This document shows, piece after piece, positions 24,298 through 33,317 of a stretch of DNA of 64,000 nucleotides. Positions within the stretch are counted from its first letter, which is position 1. The number at the start of each line of letters is the position of its first letter. The notes beneath the pieces were generated by a model, which did not search any database, was not told where the DNA came from, and saw only the letters and a list, made by a program, of their open reading frames with translations. Source of the stretch: Streptomyces sp. HNM0575 (GTDB lineage: Bacteria; Actinomycetota; Actinomycetes; Streptomycetales; Streptomycetaceae); contig NZ_JAASAG010000008.1 in the NCBI RefSeq assembly GCF_012726265.1, positions 62,001 through 126,000 on the forward strand, given 5' to 3'. Made by a program: the position numbers and the translations under genes.

Positions 24298-25290
24298 GGG
24301 CGGCTCGGCTTTCTGCGGTGTCCTTGGCGGACGGTGGTGTCCTGGCGGACGGCGTGCGGTGGGGGTGGTGCGTGTGCCGCGCGTACGCGCGGACGTACGG
24401 GCGCGCATGTGCGAGGCGGCGCGCGCACGACGATATCGCCGCCGCAGACGTCGCGGCGCCGGGGGCGCCAACGCGCTGCCGCGCGAGGCCGCCGGGGGTG
24501 TGTGCGGTCGCGCTTGCGCGCAGGCATCTCCGGCGCGTGGCGGCGCCTCGGGCCCCGGGGTGCGCTTGCCGCGCGGCGTGGTTCTTGCGTTCGCCGTCGC
24601 GGCGCTGTGCCGCGCTTTCGCGTTCGTATCGTCGGCGGCTCCTCGCGTTGCCGCGCTTGCGCGGGCGTGGTGCTGGTGCGTTGTGACGGTTGGTGCCGGG
24701 CTTTGCTCGCGGTGCAAGTCGCGTGGCGCCGTGCTGGGTTCATGGTCGCGGCGTGCTGTCGCGCAGGCCGCCGCGGCGTGTTCGTGTTCGTTGCCGCAAC
24801 GCGGTGCTGGGGGTTGCCGCGTCGCGACCCCGTCGCGCCGCGCCCGCGCGGATGTGCCCTCAGCGTGCTCGACGCGCCAACCGCCCGGCGCCGGTTGTGT
24901 TCGTCGTCGCGGCGTTGTGCCGCGGTCGCCAGGGCGTGCGCGGTCGCGCTGGCGCGCAGGCATGTCCGGCGCGTGGTGGCGCCCCATGCCCGGGGTTTGC
25001 TGGCTGCGCTGGCCCACTTGGTGCCGGTTGCGTTCGTCGTCGCGGCGTGTGCCGAGGTCGCCGGGCGGCGCGCGCAGCGCTTGCGCGCTGGCGCGTGGTG
25101 GGGCCCGGAAGGCCGCAAGTCGCCTGCGCGCGCGTGGTGCTGGTGCGTTGTGACGGTTGGTGCCGGTTGCGCTTGTCGTCGCGGCGTGTGCCGAGGTCGC
25201 CGGGCGGCGCGCGCAGCGCTTGCGCGCTGGCGCGTGGTGGGGCGCGGAGGGCCGCAAGTCGCGTGTTCGCTCCGGCGGTTACGCCGGCCG
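24298..25290. repeat. Repeat-rich spacer of about 1 kb between pta and ackA
   Basis: Two near-identical copies of about 104 bp lie at 25019-25122 and 25157-25261 (period 138). A segment around GGTGCTGGTGCGTTGTGACG occurs exactly near 24669 and again near 25138. Diverged copies of CAGGCATSTCCGGCGCGTGG lie near 24521 and 24957, and further relatives (GTCGTCGCGGCG...) near 24590 and 24900. Frames through it on both strands are long but consist of Ala/Arg/His/Pro repeats with no family resemblance, so I treat the region as non-coding. It separates two genes that are normally close neighbours in one operon. Confidence 0.75.
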
Positions 25291-27417
25291 TCACTCCGGG
25301 GCCGAAGGCCCCTCCCGTTGGGACTGGATCGCCGTGATCGCGACCGTGTTGATGATGTCGGAGACGAGCGCGCCCCGTGAGAGGTCGTTGACCGGTTTGC
25401 GCAGGCCCTGGAGGACCGGGCCGACGGCGACCGCGCCCGCCGAGCGCTGCACCGCCTTGTAGGTGTTGTTGCCGGTGTTGAGGTCCGGGAAGATCAGCAC
25501 GGTCGCCCGTCCCGCGACCTGCGACCCGGGGAGCTTGGTGGCCGCGACCGAGGGCTCCACCGCCGCGTCGTACTGGATCGGGCCCTCCACCAGCAGGTCC
25601 GGCCTGCGCTCGCGCACCAGCTCCGTCGCCTCGCGCACCTTGTCGACGTCCGCGCCCGAGCCGGAGGCGCCCGTCGAGTACGACAGCATCGCGATGCGCG
25701 GTTCGACGCCGAAGCGTGCGGCCGTCGTCGCCGACTGGACCGCGATGTCCGCGAGTTGCTCCGCATCCGGGTCGGGGTTGACCGCGCAGTCCCCGTAGAC
25801 GAGCACGCGGTCGGCCAGGCACATGAAGAAGACGGAGGAGACGATCGAGGCGTCCGGGCTGGTCCTGATCACCTCGAAGGCCGGGCGCACGGTCGCGGCC
25901 GTGGAGTGCGCCGCGCCGGAGACCATGCCGTCGGCCAGGCCCTCGCCCACCATCAGGGTGCCGAAGTAGGAGACGTCCGCGACGACGTCGTGGGCGAGTT
26001 CGAAGGTGACGCCCTTGTGGGAGCGCAGCTTGGCGTACGACTCGGCGAAGCGCTCCCGCAGCGGCGAGGACTGCGGGTCGACGGTGCGCACGGACGCCTG
26101 TGCCGTGGAGGGCAGTTCGTCCTCGGCGAGCAGGGTGAGGTCGACGCCGAGCTCCGCCGCGCGCTTCCGTACGGCCGTGTGCTCGCCGAGCAGCGTCAGG
26201 TCGCAGATGTTGCGGCGCAGCAGCACCTCGGCGGCGCGCAGCACCCGCTCCTCGGTGCCCTCCGGCAGCACGATGTGCCGCCGGTGTCCGCGTGCGCGCT
26301 CGACGAGTTGGTGCTCGAACATCATCGGCGTGACGCGTTCGCCCCGTACGACCGCGAGCCGGTCCGCCAACTGCACGGTGTCCACGTGCTGTTCGAAGAG
26401 GCCCAGCGCCACCTCTGCCTTGCGCGGCGTCGCCGCCGTCAACCGGCCCTCCAGCGCGAGCAGTTCGGCCGCGGTCGGGAAGGAGCTGCCGGAGACCCCG
26501 AGTACGGGCGTGCCCGGGGCGAGCCGTGCCGCGAGAGCCATGGTCTCGGGGCCGGGCAGCTGGCCGAGGGTGAGCAGTACGCCCGCGATGGCCGGGGAGC
26601 CCGCCGCATGCGAGGCGAGGGCGCCCACGACCAGGTCGGCACGGTCCCCGGGGGTGATCACCATGCACCCCTCGGTCAGGGCGGGCAGGAACGCGGGCAG
26701 GTGGGCGCCGCCGAAGACGAAGTCGCGCACGTCCCGGCCGAGGGCGGCGGGGTCGCCGAGCAGCATGTCGGCGCCGAGCCGGTCCCGTACCTGCGCGACG
26801 GTCGGCGCGGAGAGCGCGGGCTCCTCGGGCAGCACGTAGACGGGTTCGGGCAGGCGCCCTTCGAGGAGGCGCGCGGCTTCGTCCCGCTCGGTGCCGCGCA
26901 CGCGGTTGGCGACCGTCGCGACGACGTCGCAGCCGAGCGAGGCGAAGGCGTGGTGGGCGTTGTGGACTTCCGCTGCGACGGAGCCGGCGTCCTGGTCCTT
27001 GCCGGATACGACGGGCAGCACCGCGGCGCCGAACTCGTTGGCCAGGCGGGCGTTCAGGCCGAGTTCGGCGGGGAGCTGGGTGTCCGCGTAGTCGGTGCCG
27101 AGCACGAGCACGGCGTCGTAGCCCTCGGCGGCGGCGTGGAACTGCTCGATCAGACGGGAGACCAGCTCGTCCTCGCCGCGTCCCGCCTGGAGCGCCGCCG
27201 CCTCCTCGTACGTCATGCCGAAGGCGGTCTCCGTCGGCTGCGTGAGGCGGTAGCGGCTGCGCAGCAGCTCGTGGAGGCGGTCGGGGCCGTCGTGCACCAG
27301 CGGGCGGAAGACCCCGACGCGGTCGACCCGGCGGGTCAGGAGCTCCATGACTCCCAGCTCGACGACCTGACGGCCGTCGCCGCGGCCGATTCCCGTCACG
27401 TACACGCTGCGGGTCAC
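25291..27417 (-). CDS. pta: Phosphate acetyltransferase, long form
   Basis: 708 aa from GTG 27417 with AGAGGAAG about nine bases upstream. It converts acetyl-CoA + phosphate to acetyl phosphate + CoA. The long form has an N-terminal P-loop-like AAA_26/BioD-type region (residues 1-210), a DRTGG regulatory domain (about 215-330, VAQVRDRLGADMLLGDP...), and the catalytic C-terminal PTA_PTB domain (about 370-700: RRHIVLPEGTEERVLRAAEVLL, FFMCLADRVLVYGDCAVNPDP, YSTGASGSGADVDKV, FPDLNTGNNTYKAVQRSAGA). It is first in a pta-ackA-pyk array and diverges from pfkA. The catalytic segments look intact. Confidence 0.96.
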   Translation of the reverse strand: MTRSVYVTGIGRGDGRQVVELGVMELLTRRVDRVGVFRPLVHDGPDRLHELLRSRYRLTQPTETAFGMTYEEAAALQAGRGEDELVSRLIEQFHAAAEGYDAVLVLGTDYADTQLPAELGLNARLANEFGAAVLPVVSGKDQDAGSVAAEVHNAHHAFASLGCDVVATVANRVRGTERDEAARLLEGRLPEPVYVLPEEPALSAPTVAQVRDRLGADMLLGDPAALGRDVRDFVFGGAHLPAFLPALTEGCMVITPGDRADLVVGALASHAAGSPAIAGVLLTLGQLPGPETMALAARLAPGTPVLGVSGSSFPTAAELLALEGRLTAATPRKAEVALGLFEQHVDTVQLADRLAVVRGERVTPMMFEHQLVERARGHRRHIVLPEGTEERVLRAAEVLLRRNICDLTLLGEHTAVRKRAAELGVDLTLLAEDELPSTAQASVRTVDPQSSPLRERFAESYAKLRSHKGVTFELAHDVVADVSYFGTLMVGEGLADGMVSGAAHSTAATVRPAFEVIRTSPDASIVSSVFFMCLADRVLVYGDCAVNPDPDAEQLADIAVQSATTAARFGVEPRIAMLSYSTGASGSGADVDKVREATELVRERRPDLLVEGPIQYDAAVEPSVAATKLPGSQVAGRATVLIFPDLNTGNNTYKAVQRSAGAVAVGPVLQGLRKPVNDLSRGALVSDIINTVAITAIQSQREGPSAPE

Positions 27418-27662
27418 GGGTGTTCTTCCTCTCGTCGGGGACCGTACGCCCGTGGCCCACGGGCGTGGAATAGTTGTCGCCCGGGGGACCCGGGGCCGAG
27501 ACGTCACCGGGGCCCGCCTCCCCGCCCGAAGGCGTGCGTGCGAAGGCGTCCCCCATGTCCCTGACCGTACCCGCGGCCACCGGCGGCCGGCCGCGCCGGT
27601 GCGGACAGCGGGAGCCGGCGCAGCGGCCGGCGGGGTCCGAGGAGCGGACGGGCTGTGCGACG

Positions 27663-27675
27663 TGTGTTCAACACA
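27663..27675. promoter_or_regulatory. TGTGTTCAACACA palindrome between pta and pfkA
   Basis: A perfect 6-1-6 palindrome stands out in the 349-base divergent region (27418-27766) between pta and pfkA, 92 bases ahead of the pfkA start. It could control one or both directions. It does not match the Rex consensus well. The rest of the region holds no gene; AGGAG before 27767 is the pfkA ribosome site. Confidence 0.45.
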
Positions 27676-27766
27676 TGAAAGACTCGCTCCCGGCTCGACC
27701 CATGGATCAGCAGCAGCGGCGGCCCCTACCGCAGGGCCGCTCACCGACCCAGGAGACACAACCCCC

Positions 27767-28792
27767 ATGCGCATCGGAGTCCTCACGGCAGGTGGCGACT
27801 GCCCCGGTCTGAACGCCGTGATCCGTTCCGTCGTCCACCGGGCCGTGCACGACCGCCATGACGAAGTGATCGGCTTCGAGGACGGATTCACGGGTCTGCT
27901 CGACGGGCGCTACCGCAGGCTCGACACCAACGACGTCGCAGGCATCCTCGCCCGGGGCGGCACCATCCTGGGGTCTGCCCGGCTGGAGCGCGACCGCCTG
28001 CGCGAGGCGTGCGACAACTCCGAGGAGCTGATCGAGCGCCTCGGCCTGGACGCCCTGATCCCCATCGGTGGCGAGGGCACCCTGACCGCTTCCCGGATGC
28101 TCGCGGACGCGGGCCTCCCGGTCGTGGGCGTGCCCAAGACCATCGACAACGACATCTCCGCGACCGACCGCACCTTCGGCTTCGACACCGCGGTCGGCGT
28201 CGCCACCGAGGCCATGGACCGTCTCAAGACCACCGCCGAGTCGCATCAGCGCGTCATGGTCGTCGAGGTCATGGGACGGCACGCGGGGTGGATCGCGCTG
28301 GAGGCCGGCATGGCCGCGGGCGCGCACGGAATCTGCATCCCGGAGCGGCCCTTCGAGGTCGCGGACCTGGTGAAGATGGTCGAGGAGCGCTTCTCGCGCG
28401 ACAAGAAGTTCGCGCTGATCTGTGTGGCCGAGGGCGCCGTCCCGGCCGAGGGCTCCATGCCGTACGAGCGGGGCGTGATCGACCAGTACGGGCACGAGCG
28501 CTTCGTCGGCATCGGCAACCGGCTCGCGAGCGAGCTGGAGCACCGCCTGGGCAAGGAGGCCAAGCCCGTCATCCTCGGCCACGTCCAGCGCGGCGGCACC
28601 CCCACGGCGTACGACCGCGTACTCGCGACCCGCTTCGGCTGGCACGCGGTGGAGGCGGCGCACCGCGGCGACTTCGGCCGGATGACGGCGCTGCGCGGCA
28701 CGGAGATCGTCATGACACCGCTGGCGAACGCGGTGACCGAGCTGAAGCGTGTGCCGCAGGACCGCATGGACGAGGCGGAGTCGGTGTACTGA
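27767..28792 (+). CDS. pfkA: 6-phosphofructokinase, ATP-type group III
   Basis: 341 aa from the ATG at 27767, the standard Streptomyces length. It phosphorylates fructose-6-phosphate. Motifs are GVLTAGGDCPGLNAVIR (nucleotide loop), IPIGGEGTLTASRML, GVPKTIDNDISATDRTFGFDTA (catalytic Asp) and VMGRHAGWIALEAG. The residues that separate donors are Gly in G-G-E-G-T (ATP-type, where PPi enzymes have Asp) and Lys in P-K-T-I-D-N-D; this combination is the actinobacterial group III ATP-dependent form. It diverges from pta and shares its promoter region. From memory this is the pfkA2 locus. Confidence 0.95.
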   Translation: MRIGVLTAGGDCPGLNAVIRSVVHRAVHDRHDEVIGFEDGFTGLLDGRYRRLDTNDVAGILARGGTILGSARLERDRLREACDNSEELIERLGLDALIPIGGEGTLTASRMLADAGLPVVGVPKTIDNDISATDRTFGFDTAVGVATEAMDRLKTTAESHQRVMVVEVMGRHAGWIALEAGMAAGAHGICIPERPFEVADLVKMVEERFSRDKKFALICVAEGAVPAEGSMPYERGVIDQYGHERFVGIGNRLASELEHRLGKEAKPVILGHVQRGGTPTAYDRVLATRFGWHAVEAAHRGDFGRMTALRGTEIVMTPLANAVTELKRVPQDRMDEAESVY

Positions 28793-28879
28793 GCGCTGCG
28801 CGCGCGGCGCCCGCTCCGAGCGTCGCGTCGGGCGGAGACGCCAGGACCCGCGCAGCGGACGGGACTTGGCGGACACGAC

Positions 28880-29293
28880 TCAGAGGGTCACCGCTGCGTA
28901 CTCCTCCCGGTAGCTGTCGCCGGACGCTCCGACGTAGGTGCATGTACGGGCCTGGAGGTCGACCTCGTACCAGACGACCCCGGCCCTCCAGCAGCCCCGG
29001 ACGAATTCCGGGAACGTCGTCTCTCCCGCCTGGTCCGAGCGGAGCGCCGTGACGAGTGCCCCGCTGTCGAAGTCCGGGACGCCGGTCATGCCGGTGATCA
29101 GCGGCCCGCCCTGTACGGCGACGGGCCCGTACGCGGTGAGGTAGAGCATCGCGTTCGACGGGACGGCCATCCGGCAGTGTGTGACGCCGTGTTGGCGCAG
29201 CGTCTCGGCGAGGTGGGGGAATCCGCCGACGGCGGGGCGGACGTCTTCGGCGCGTTCCAGTGCGGCCCGCAGATTCGTGATCGCGTCGTTCAT
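28880..29293 (-). CDS. DUF1398 (YbcV-like) protein
   Basis: 137 aa. The layout ALERAEDVRPAVGGFPHLAETLRQHGVTHCRMAVPSNAMLYLT ... FPEFVRGCWRAGVVWYEVDLQARTCTYVGASGDSYREEY matches the DUF1398 family, small cytoplasmic proteins that include E. coli YbcV. Some databases call the family phage envelope protein, but nothing phage-like is nearby. It diverges from a MarR gene, with a shared palindrome overlapping a TTGACA element that reads toward this gene; repression by that MarR protein is likely (inference). Confidence 0.85.
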   Translation of the reverse strand: MNDAITNLRAALERAEDVRPAVGGFPHLAETLRQHGVTHCRMAVPSNAMLYLTAYGPVAVQGGPLITGMTGVPDFDSGALVTALRSDQAGETTFPEFVRGCWRAGVVWYEVDLQARTCTYVGASGDSYREEYAAVTL

Positions 29294-29356
29294 GGGCGTC
29301 TCCGGTGAGTAGTCCCCGGTGAAGGGGCGGGGAGCCGGGACGTCCCCCGGCTACAC

Positions 29357-29392
29357 TGACAACAGATAGTCGAGACGACAACATGTTGTCAA
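29357..29392. promoter_or_regulatory. MarR-type operator and DUF1398 promoter
   Basis: GACAACATGTTGTC (29377-29390) is a perfect 14-bp palindrome. A further TGACAAC half-site lies at 29357-29363. On the minus strand TTGACA (29387-29392) and CTATCT (29364-29369) are 17 bases apart and form a good sigma-A-like promoter aimed at the DUF1398 gene, so its -35 box is inside the palindrome. Repressor blockage of this promoter is the natural reading. Confidence 0.6.
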
Positions 29393-29403
29393 TTGGAGGG
29401 CGG

Positions 29404-29874
29404 ATGGCCGACGAGATGGCTCTGCTGGTCGCGGACGTCTACGAGGCGGCGGGTGTGCTGCGGCGCTCCGGCGAGGGCGTCGCCGCCGCGGAGGGCCAGA
29501 CGCAGGCGCGGTGGCAACTGCTCAGTGTCGTCTCCGAGCGGGCGCTGACCGTGGCGCAGGCTGCCCGGCGCCTGGGCATCTCCCGCCAGGGGGTGCAGCG
29601 GGTCGCCAACGATCTGGTGGGCGAGCGACTGGCCGCGTTCGAGGCCAATCCCGACCACCGCGGCTCTCCGCTCCTCGGCCTGACGTCCGCGGGGCGGCGG
29701 ACCCTGCGCCGGATCACCGAACGCGCCGCGGAGGCGCACAGGGCGTGGGGCGAGGGCGTCGCGGAGGACGAGATCGCCTCGGCACGCGCGGTGCTGCGCC
29801 GCGTCATCGAGCAGGTACGCCACCACGAGGACGGGGGAGGGGCCAGGGGCGGGGCGGGCGGCCGGTCCGGGTAG
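29404..29874 (+). CDS. MarR-family transcriptional regulator
   Basis: 156 aa from the ATG at 29404, chosen because GGAGGG ends four bases before it; an ATG at 29383 falls in the operator palindrome. The winged helix is at about residues 35-95 (QARWQLLSVVSERALTVAQAARRLGISRQGVQRVANDLVGERLAAFEANPDHRGSPL), with a helical C-terminus and a Gly/Arg tail. It diverges from DUF1398 and probably represses both genes through the palindrome between them. Confidence 0.9.
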   Translation: MADEMALLVADVYEAAGVLRRSGEGVAAAEGQTQARWQLLSVVSERALTVAQAARRLGISRQGVQRVANDLVGERLAAFEANPDHRGSPLLGLTSAGRRTLRRITERAAEAHRAWGEGVAEDEIASARAVLRRVIEQVRHHEDGGGARGGAGGRSG

Positions 29875-29950
29875 CCGAATCGGCCGGTGACCGCCGCGAG
29901 TTCACGGACCCGGGGGCGTCACGGGTGCGCGGCGTCCCCGGGAACGCGCG

Positions 29951-30868
29951 CTAGCCTTTCACCGCTCCGCCCAGTGTGAAGCCGCCGCCCAGCCGCTTGG
30001 CGATGAGGATGTAGAGCAGCAGCACCGGTGTCGAGTAGAGGATCGAGAACGCGGCGAGCTCTCCGAAGGCGATGGAGCCGAGGTTGCCGAAGAAGGTGAA
30101 GATGCTGACGGACGCCGGGAGTTGATCGGGGCTGATGATCAGCATGAAGGGGACGAAGAAGTTGCCCCACATCTGGATGAAGCTGTAGACGGTCACGACG
30201 GCGAAGCCCGGGCCCATCAGCGGGAGGATGACCTTCGTAAGGGCCTGTAGCCAGCTCGCCCCGTCCGTCCAGGCCGCCTCCTCCAGCGCGATCGGCACGC
30301 CGTCCATGAAGTTCTTCATCAGCCAGACGGCGAAGGGCAGTTGGGACGTCGCCAGGAAGAAGATTGTGCCGTGCATAGTGTCGATCAGGTTGACCTGCAC
30401 GAAGAGCCCGTAGACCGGCACCATGACGGCCGTGATCGGCAGGCACGTGCTGAAGAGGATGGTCAGCAGGTACGGGCGCGAGAAGCGTGCCCTGTAGCGG
30501 GAGAGCGGATAGGCGGCCAGCGCCGCCGCGGTCACCGTCATCAGGGTCGCGCTGCCGCACAGCACGAGGCTGTTGAGCATCGGCGTGAAGGTGATCTCGT
30601 CGGTCAGCACGTTGGAGAAGTTCTCCGTCGTGAGGCCCGACGGCGGTGCGACCTTCATCGACGGGTCGGTGTCGACCGAGGCGAAGACGAGCCATATCAG
30701 CGGGAGTACGAACGCCCCCAGGAGGACGAGCAGTCCGAGATCGGCGGCCAGCCGCTGCCGGGTGCCGCGGCTGAGTGCCGCCCCTGGGCGAGGGGAGCGC
30801 CGCCGGGCCGCCGGGCCGGCCGAGGCCGCGGCCTTCGTGGCGGCGGGGGTTTCGGAGATGGCTGCCAT
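29951..30868 (-). CDS. Sugar ABC transporter permease, MalG type
   Basis: 305 aa. After a cytoplasmic N-terminus (AAISETPAATKAAASAGPAARR...) come six membrane helices. The EAA loop that docks the ATPase is EEAAWTDGASWLQALTKVILPLMGPG (about residues 200-225), and the C-terminus (LYILIAKRLGGGFTLGGAVKG) has the typical R-L-x-x-G-x-T-x-G-A-V-K-G ending of MalG-like permeases. It is the last gene of a three-gene operon: binding protein, permease, permease. No ATPase gene is present, as usual for Streptomyces importers that share MsiK (established knowledge). Confidence 0.93.
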   Translation of the reverse strand: MAAISETPAATKAAASAGPAARRRSPRPGAALSRGTRQRLAADLGLLVLLGAFVLPLIWLVFASVDTDPSMKVAPPSGLTTENFSNVLTDEITFTPMLNSLVLCGSATLMTVTAAALAAYPLSRYRARFSRPYLLTILFSTCLPITAVMVPVYGLFVQVNLIDTMHGTIFFLATSQLPFAVWLMKNFMDGVPIALEEAAWTDGASWLQALTKVILPLMGPGFAVVTVYSFIQMWGNFFVPFMLIISPDQLPASVSIFTFFGNLGSIAFGELAAFSILYSTPVLLLYILIAKRLGGGFTLGGAVKG

Positions 30869-30874
30869 GCGGTC

Positions 30875-31810
30875 TCAGACCTCCTCGCGCATCAGGCGCA
30901 GATAGACGAGCGAGAAGAGCGCGCCGACCACCAGCAGCAGCAGCGCCACCGCGGTGCCGTAGCCGATGAGCGACTTGTTGAACGCCTGGTCGTACATGAA
31001 GATCGGCAGGGTCTGGCTGCGGTTGCCGGGACCGCCGCGCGTCATGGCCCAGATCAGCCCGAAGACGGAGAGCGTCTGGAGGGTGTTGAGCATCAGGTTG
31101 GTGCCGATGGAGCGGCGGATCATCGGCAGCGTGATGTGCCACAGCCGCTGCCACGATCCGGCGCCGTCGACCTCCGCGGACTCGGTGACCTCCTTCGGGA
31201 TCTCCGAGAGCGCCGCCGAGTACACCAGCATCGAGAACGCCGTGCCCCGCCAGACGTTGGCGAACGAGACGGCGATGATGGGCAGGGTGAACAGCCAGTT
31301 CTGGGACGGCAGATGGAGGAACGCCAGGATCTCGTTGAGCGTGCCCTCCTTGCTGAAGAAGGTGTAGAGCAGGAAGCCGGCCACGATCTCCGGGAGCACC
31401 CAGGCGCAGATCACGACGGACCCCGTCACCGACCGGATGAACCTCGTCGAGCGTGCCATCAGCGAGGCCAGCGTCAGACCGAGCGTGTTCTGGCCGAGGA
31501 TGGAGGAGATGAGCGTGAAGACCAGCGTGAGGAGGACGGAGTTGCGGAAGTTCTCGTCCGCGAAGGCCTTCTTGAAGTTGTCGAAGCCGACGAAGGACGC
31601 CGACGCCTGTCCCGTCAACTGCATGTCCGTGAAGGCGATGTACACGCAGTAGGCGATGGGCCCGGCGAGGAAGAGCAGCAGCAGGACGGTCGCGGGGGCG
31701 ATGGGCAGCCAGCGCCACGTGTTCTTCCGCTGTACGGGCCGCTGGTCCCGGGGCGCTCCGCCCCGCCCCGGGACCTTGTTGCCGACAGCGGCGAGGTCGG
31801 TGGTGCTCAC
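30875..31810 (-). CDS. Sugar ABC transporter permease, MalF type
   Basis: 311 aa. A cytoplasmic N-terminus (GNKVPGRGGAPRDQRPVQRKNTWRWLPIAPATVLLLLFLAGPIAYCVYIAF) leads into six helices. The EAA loop is ESAEVDGAGSWQRLWHITLPMIRRSIGTN, placed about 75 residues from the end. It overlaps the binding protein gene by four bases and is six bases from the downstream permease, so the three are translationally coupled. It forms the membrane channel with that permease. Confidence 0.93.
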   Translation of the reverse strand: MSTTDLAAVGNKVPGRGGAPRDQRPVQRKNTWRWLPIAPATVLLLLFLAGPIAYCVYIAFTDMQLTGQASASFVGFDNFKKAFADENFRNSVLLTLVFTLISSILGQNTLGLTLASLMARSTRFIRSVTGSVVICAWVLPEIVAGFLLYTFFSKEGTLNEILAFLHLPSQNWLFTLPIIAVSFANVWRGTAFSMLVYSAALSEIPKEVTESAEVDGAGSWQRLWHITLPMIRRSIGTNLMLNTLQTLSVFGLIWAMTRGGPGNRSQTLPIFMYDQAFNKSLIGYGTAVALLLLVVGALFSLVYLRLMREEV

Positions 31811-33186
31811 TTCTTGACGACCGCTCCGTCGGTGATCGACTCGAGCTGCTCGTCATAGGACTTCGCCGCCTCGCCGACCGACGCGTCCCCGGTGGTCACG
31901 CCCTCCATGGCCTCCTGGATGGCGGTGGAGACCTGGGGGTAGACGGGCAGCGTGGGACGGTACTGGGTGTGCTCGACCCGCTTGGTGAAGAACTTGATGC
32001 CCGGCATCGAGTTCAGGTACTTCGGGTCGGCGGCGACGTCGTCGCGTACGGCGATCTGGGCACCGCGCACACACCACTCGACGGCGTTCTTCTTGCTCTG
32101 CATGTGCTCGATCATCTGCCAGGCCAGCTCGGGGTTCTTCGACTTCTGAGGAATCGACCAGGTCCAGCCGCCGGACATGCTCACCTCGCCGGGCGCCTCA
32201 CCGTTCTGGGTCGGCATCGGGGCCATCCCCATCGTCTCGTCCCAACCGGGCCACGGGCTGCCGCCCGTCTTCAGCCACTGCTGTCCGAGCCAGGAGCCGT
32301 CGAGGGCTATGGCGAGCTTCTGCTTGGGCAGCAGGTCGGTGACCACCTTGGTCTGCATGGTGGGGCTCAGCGCCTGGTCGACCTCCGGACCGAGGCCCTC
32401 GCCGTAGACGGTCTTGACGAAGTTCAGGCTGTCCTTGAACCCCTTGCTGCCCTTGACCCACTTCTTCGAGCTCTCGTCGTACAGCGGGTCCTTGCCGGTG
32501 CCGTAGAGCAGCATCTCGAAGCCCTGCATGGCGGCGGCCTCGCTGACCCCCTTGCCCGTGAAGACGTTCAGCGGGATCTTGTCCGGCGCCTTCTTCTTGA
32601 CCGTACGGGCGGCTTCGAGCACGTCGTCCCAGGTCTTGGGCTTCCAGTCCTCGGGCAGTCCGGCCTTCTTGAAGATCTTCTTGTTGAACCACAGGGCGCG
32701 GGTGTCCGTGCCGTCGAGGATCCCGTAGATCTTTCCGTCCTGCCCCTTGGCGGCCGACCTGGCCGTGGAGTCGAACTGCTTCCAGTCGTCCCACTTGCCG
32801 GTGTAGTCGTCCAGCGGGCGGAGGTAGCCGCTCTTGATGTCGGAGTTGATGAGGAAGGTGTCCTCGTAGACCAGGTCCGGCGCGGTCTTCGGGGAGCGCA
32901 TCATCTGCTGGAGCTTGGTGACGTAGTCCTGGGCGGAGGCCTGGATCGGGATGATCTCGACCTTCTTGCCCTTGTGCTCCTTCTCGAACTCCTCGGCCAT
33001 GTCTTTGACGTAGTTGTCCCGGACGGTGACCTTGTTGTCCGTGTCCTTCGGGAAGGCGATCTTGATGGTGTCCGGATCGCTGCCGGCGCCCCCGCCGCAG
33101 GCGGTGAGAGTGCCTGCGGCGAGGACGGCGGCGATGCCGAGGACCATCGGGCTGCTGCTGCGGAGTCTGAGCGTCACGGGCTTCAC
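31807..33186 (-). CDS. Sugar ABC transporter substrate-binding lipoprotein
   Basis: 459 aa from GTG 33186. An ATG at 33192 is in frame, but AGGAGG lies only two bases before it and eight bases before the GTG. The signal peptide is LRLRSSSPMVLGIAAVLAAGTLTACGGG with lipobox L-T-A-C, so it is anchored by lipid. The mature protein is a family 1 binding protein (DTIKIAFPKDTDNK, DLVYEDTFLINSDIKSGYLRPLDDY, LWFNKKIFKKAGLPEDWKPKTWDDVLEAAR, and a GGWTWSIPQKSKNPELAWQMIEHM hinge). The sugar cannot be read from sequence. A LacI-type palindrome lies about 130 bases upstream, and a chitinase gene is next door. Confidence 0.93.
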   Translation of the reverse strand: MKPVTLRLRSSSPMVLGIAAVLAAGTLTACGGGAGSDPDTIKIAFPKDTDNKVTVRDNYVKDMAEEFEKEHKGKKVEIIPIQASAQDYVTKLQQMMRSPKTAPDLVYEDTFLINSDIKSGYLRPLDDYTGKWDDWKQFDSTARSAAKGQDGKIYGILDGTDTRALWFNKKIFKKAGLPEDWKPKTWDDVLEAARTVKKKAPDKIPLNVFTGKGVSEAAAMQGFEMLLYGTGKDPLYDESSKKWVKGSKGFKDSLNFVKTVYGEGLGPEVDQALSPTMQTKVVTDLLPKQKLAIALDGSWLGQQWLKTGGSPWPGWDETMGMAPMPTQNGEAPGEVSMSGGWTWSIPQKSKNPELAWQMIEHMQSKKNAVEWCVRGAQIAVRDDVAADPKYLNSMPGIKFFTKRVEHTQYRPTLPVYPQVSTAIQEAMEGVTTGDASVGEAAKSYDEQLESITDGAVVKK

Positions 33187-33317
33187 GGGCATGACCTCCT
33201 CGGGCCACGGCCGGGGCGCCGAGGGGGCCGCAGGCCGCGTGGGACGGCTTTGTCCGTACAATCTCCCGGTCCGCCGTGTCCAGGTCAATGGCCGTGCAGA
33301 CGCGCAGTTCAACACCG

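Noticed and set aside
24298..25257. Long open frames on both strands upstream of ackA
   Set aside because: They run through repeats, consist of Ala/Arg/His/Pro repeats with no family resemblance, and are open in several frames at once, as expected from GC-rich DNA.
28880..29293. Prophage remnant suggested by the phage envelope label sometimes given to DUF1398
   Set aside because: No integrase, structural or lysis genes nearby; the gene sits with its MarR regulator among core genes.
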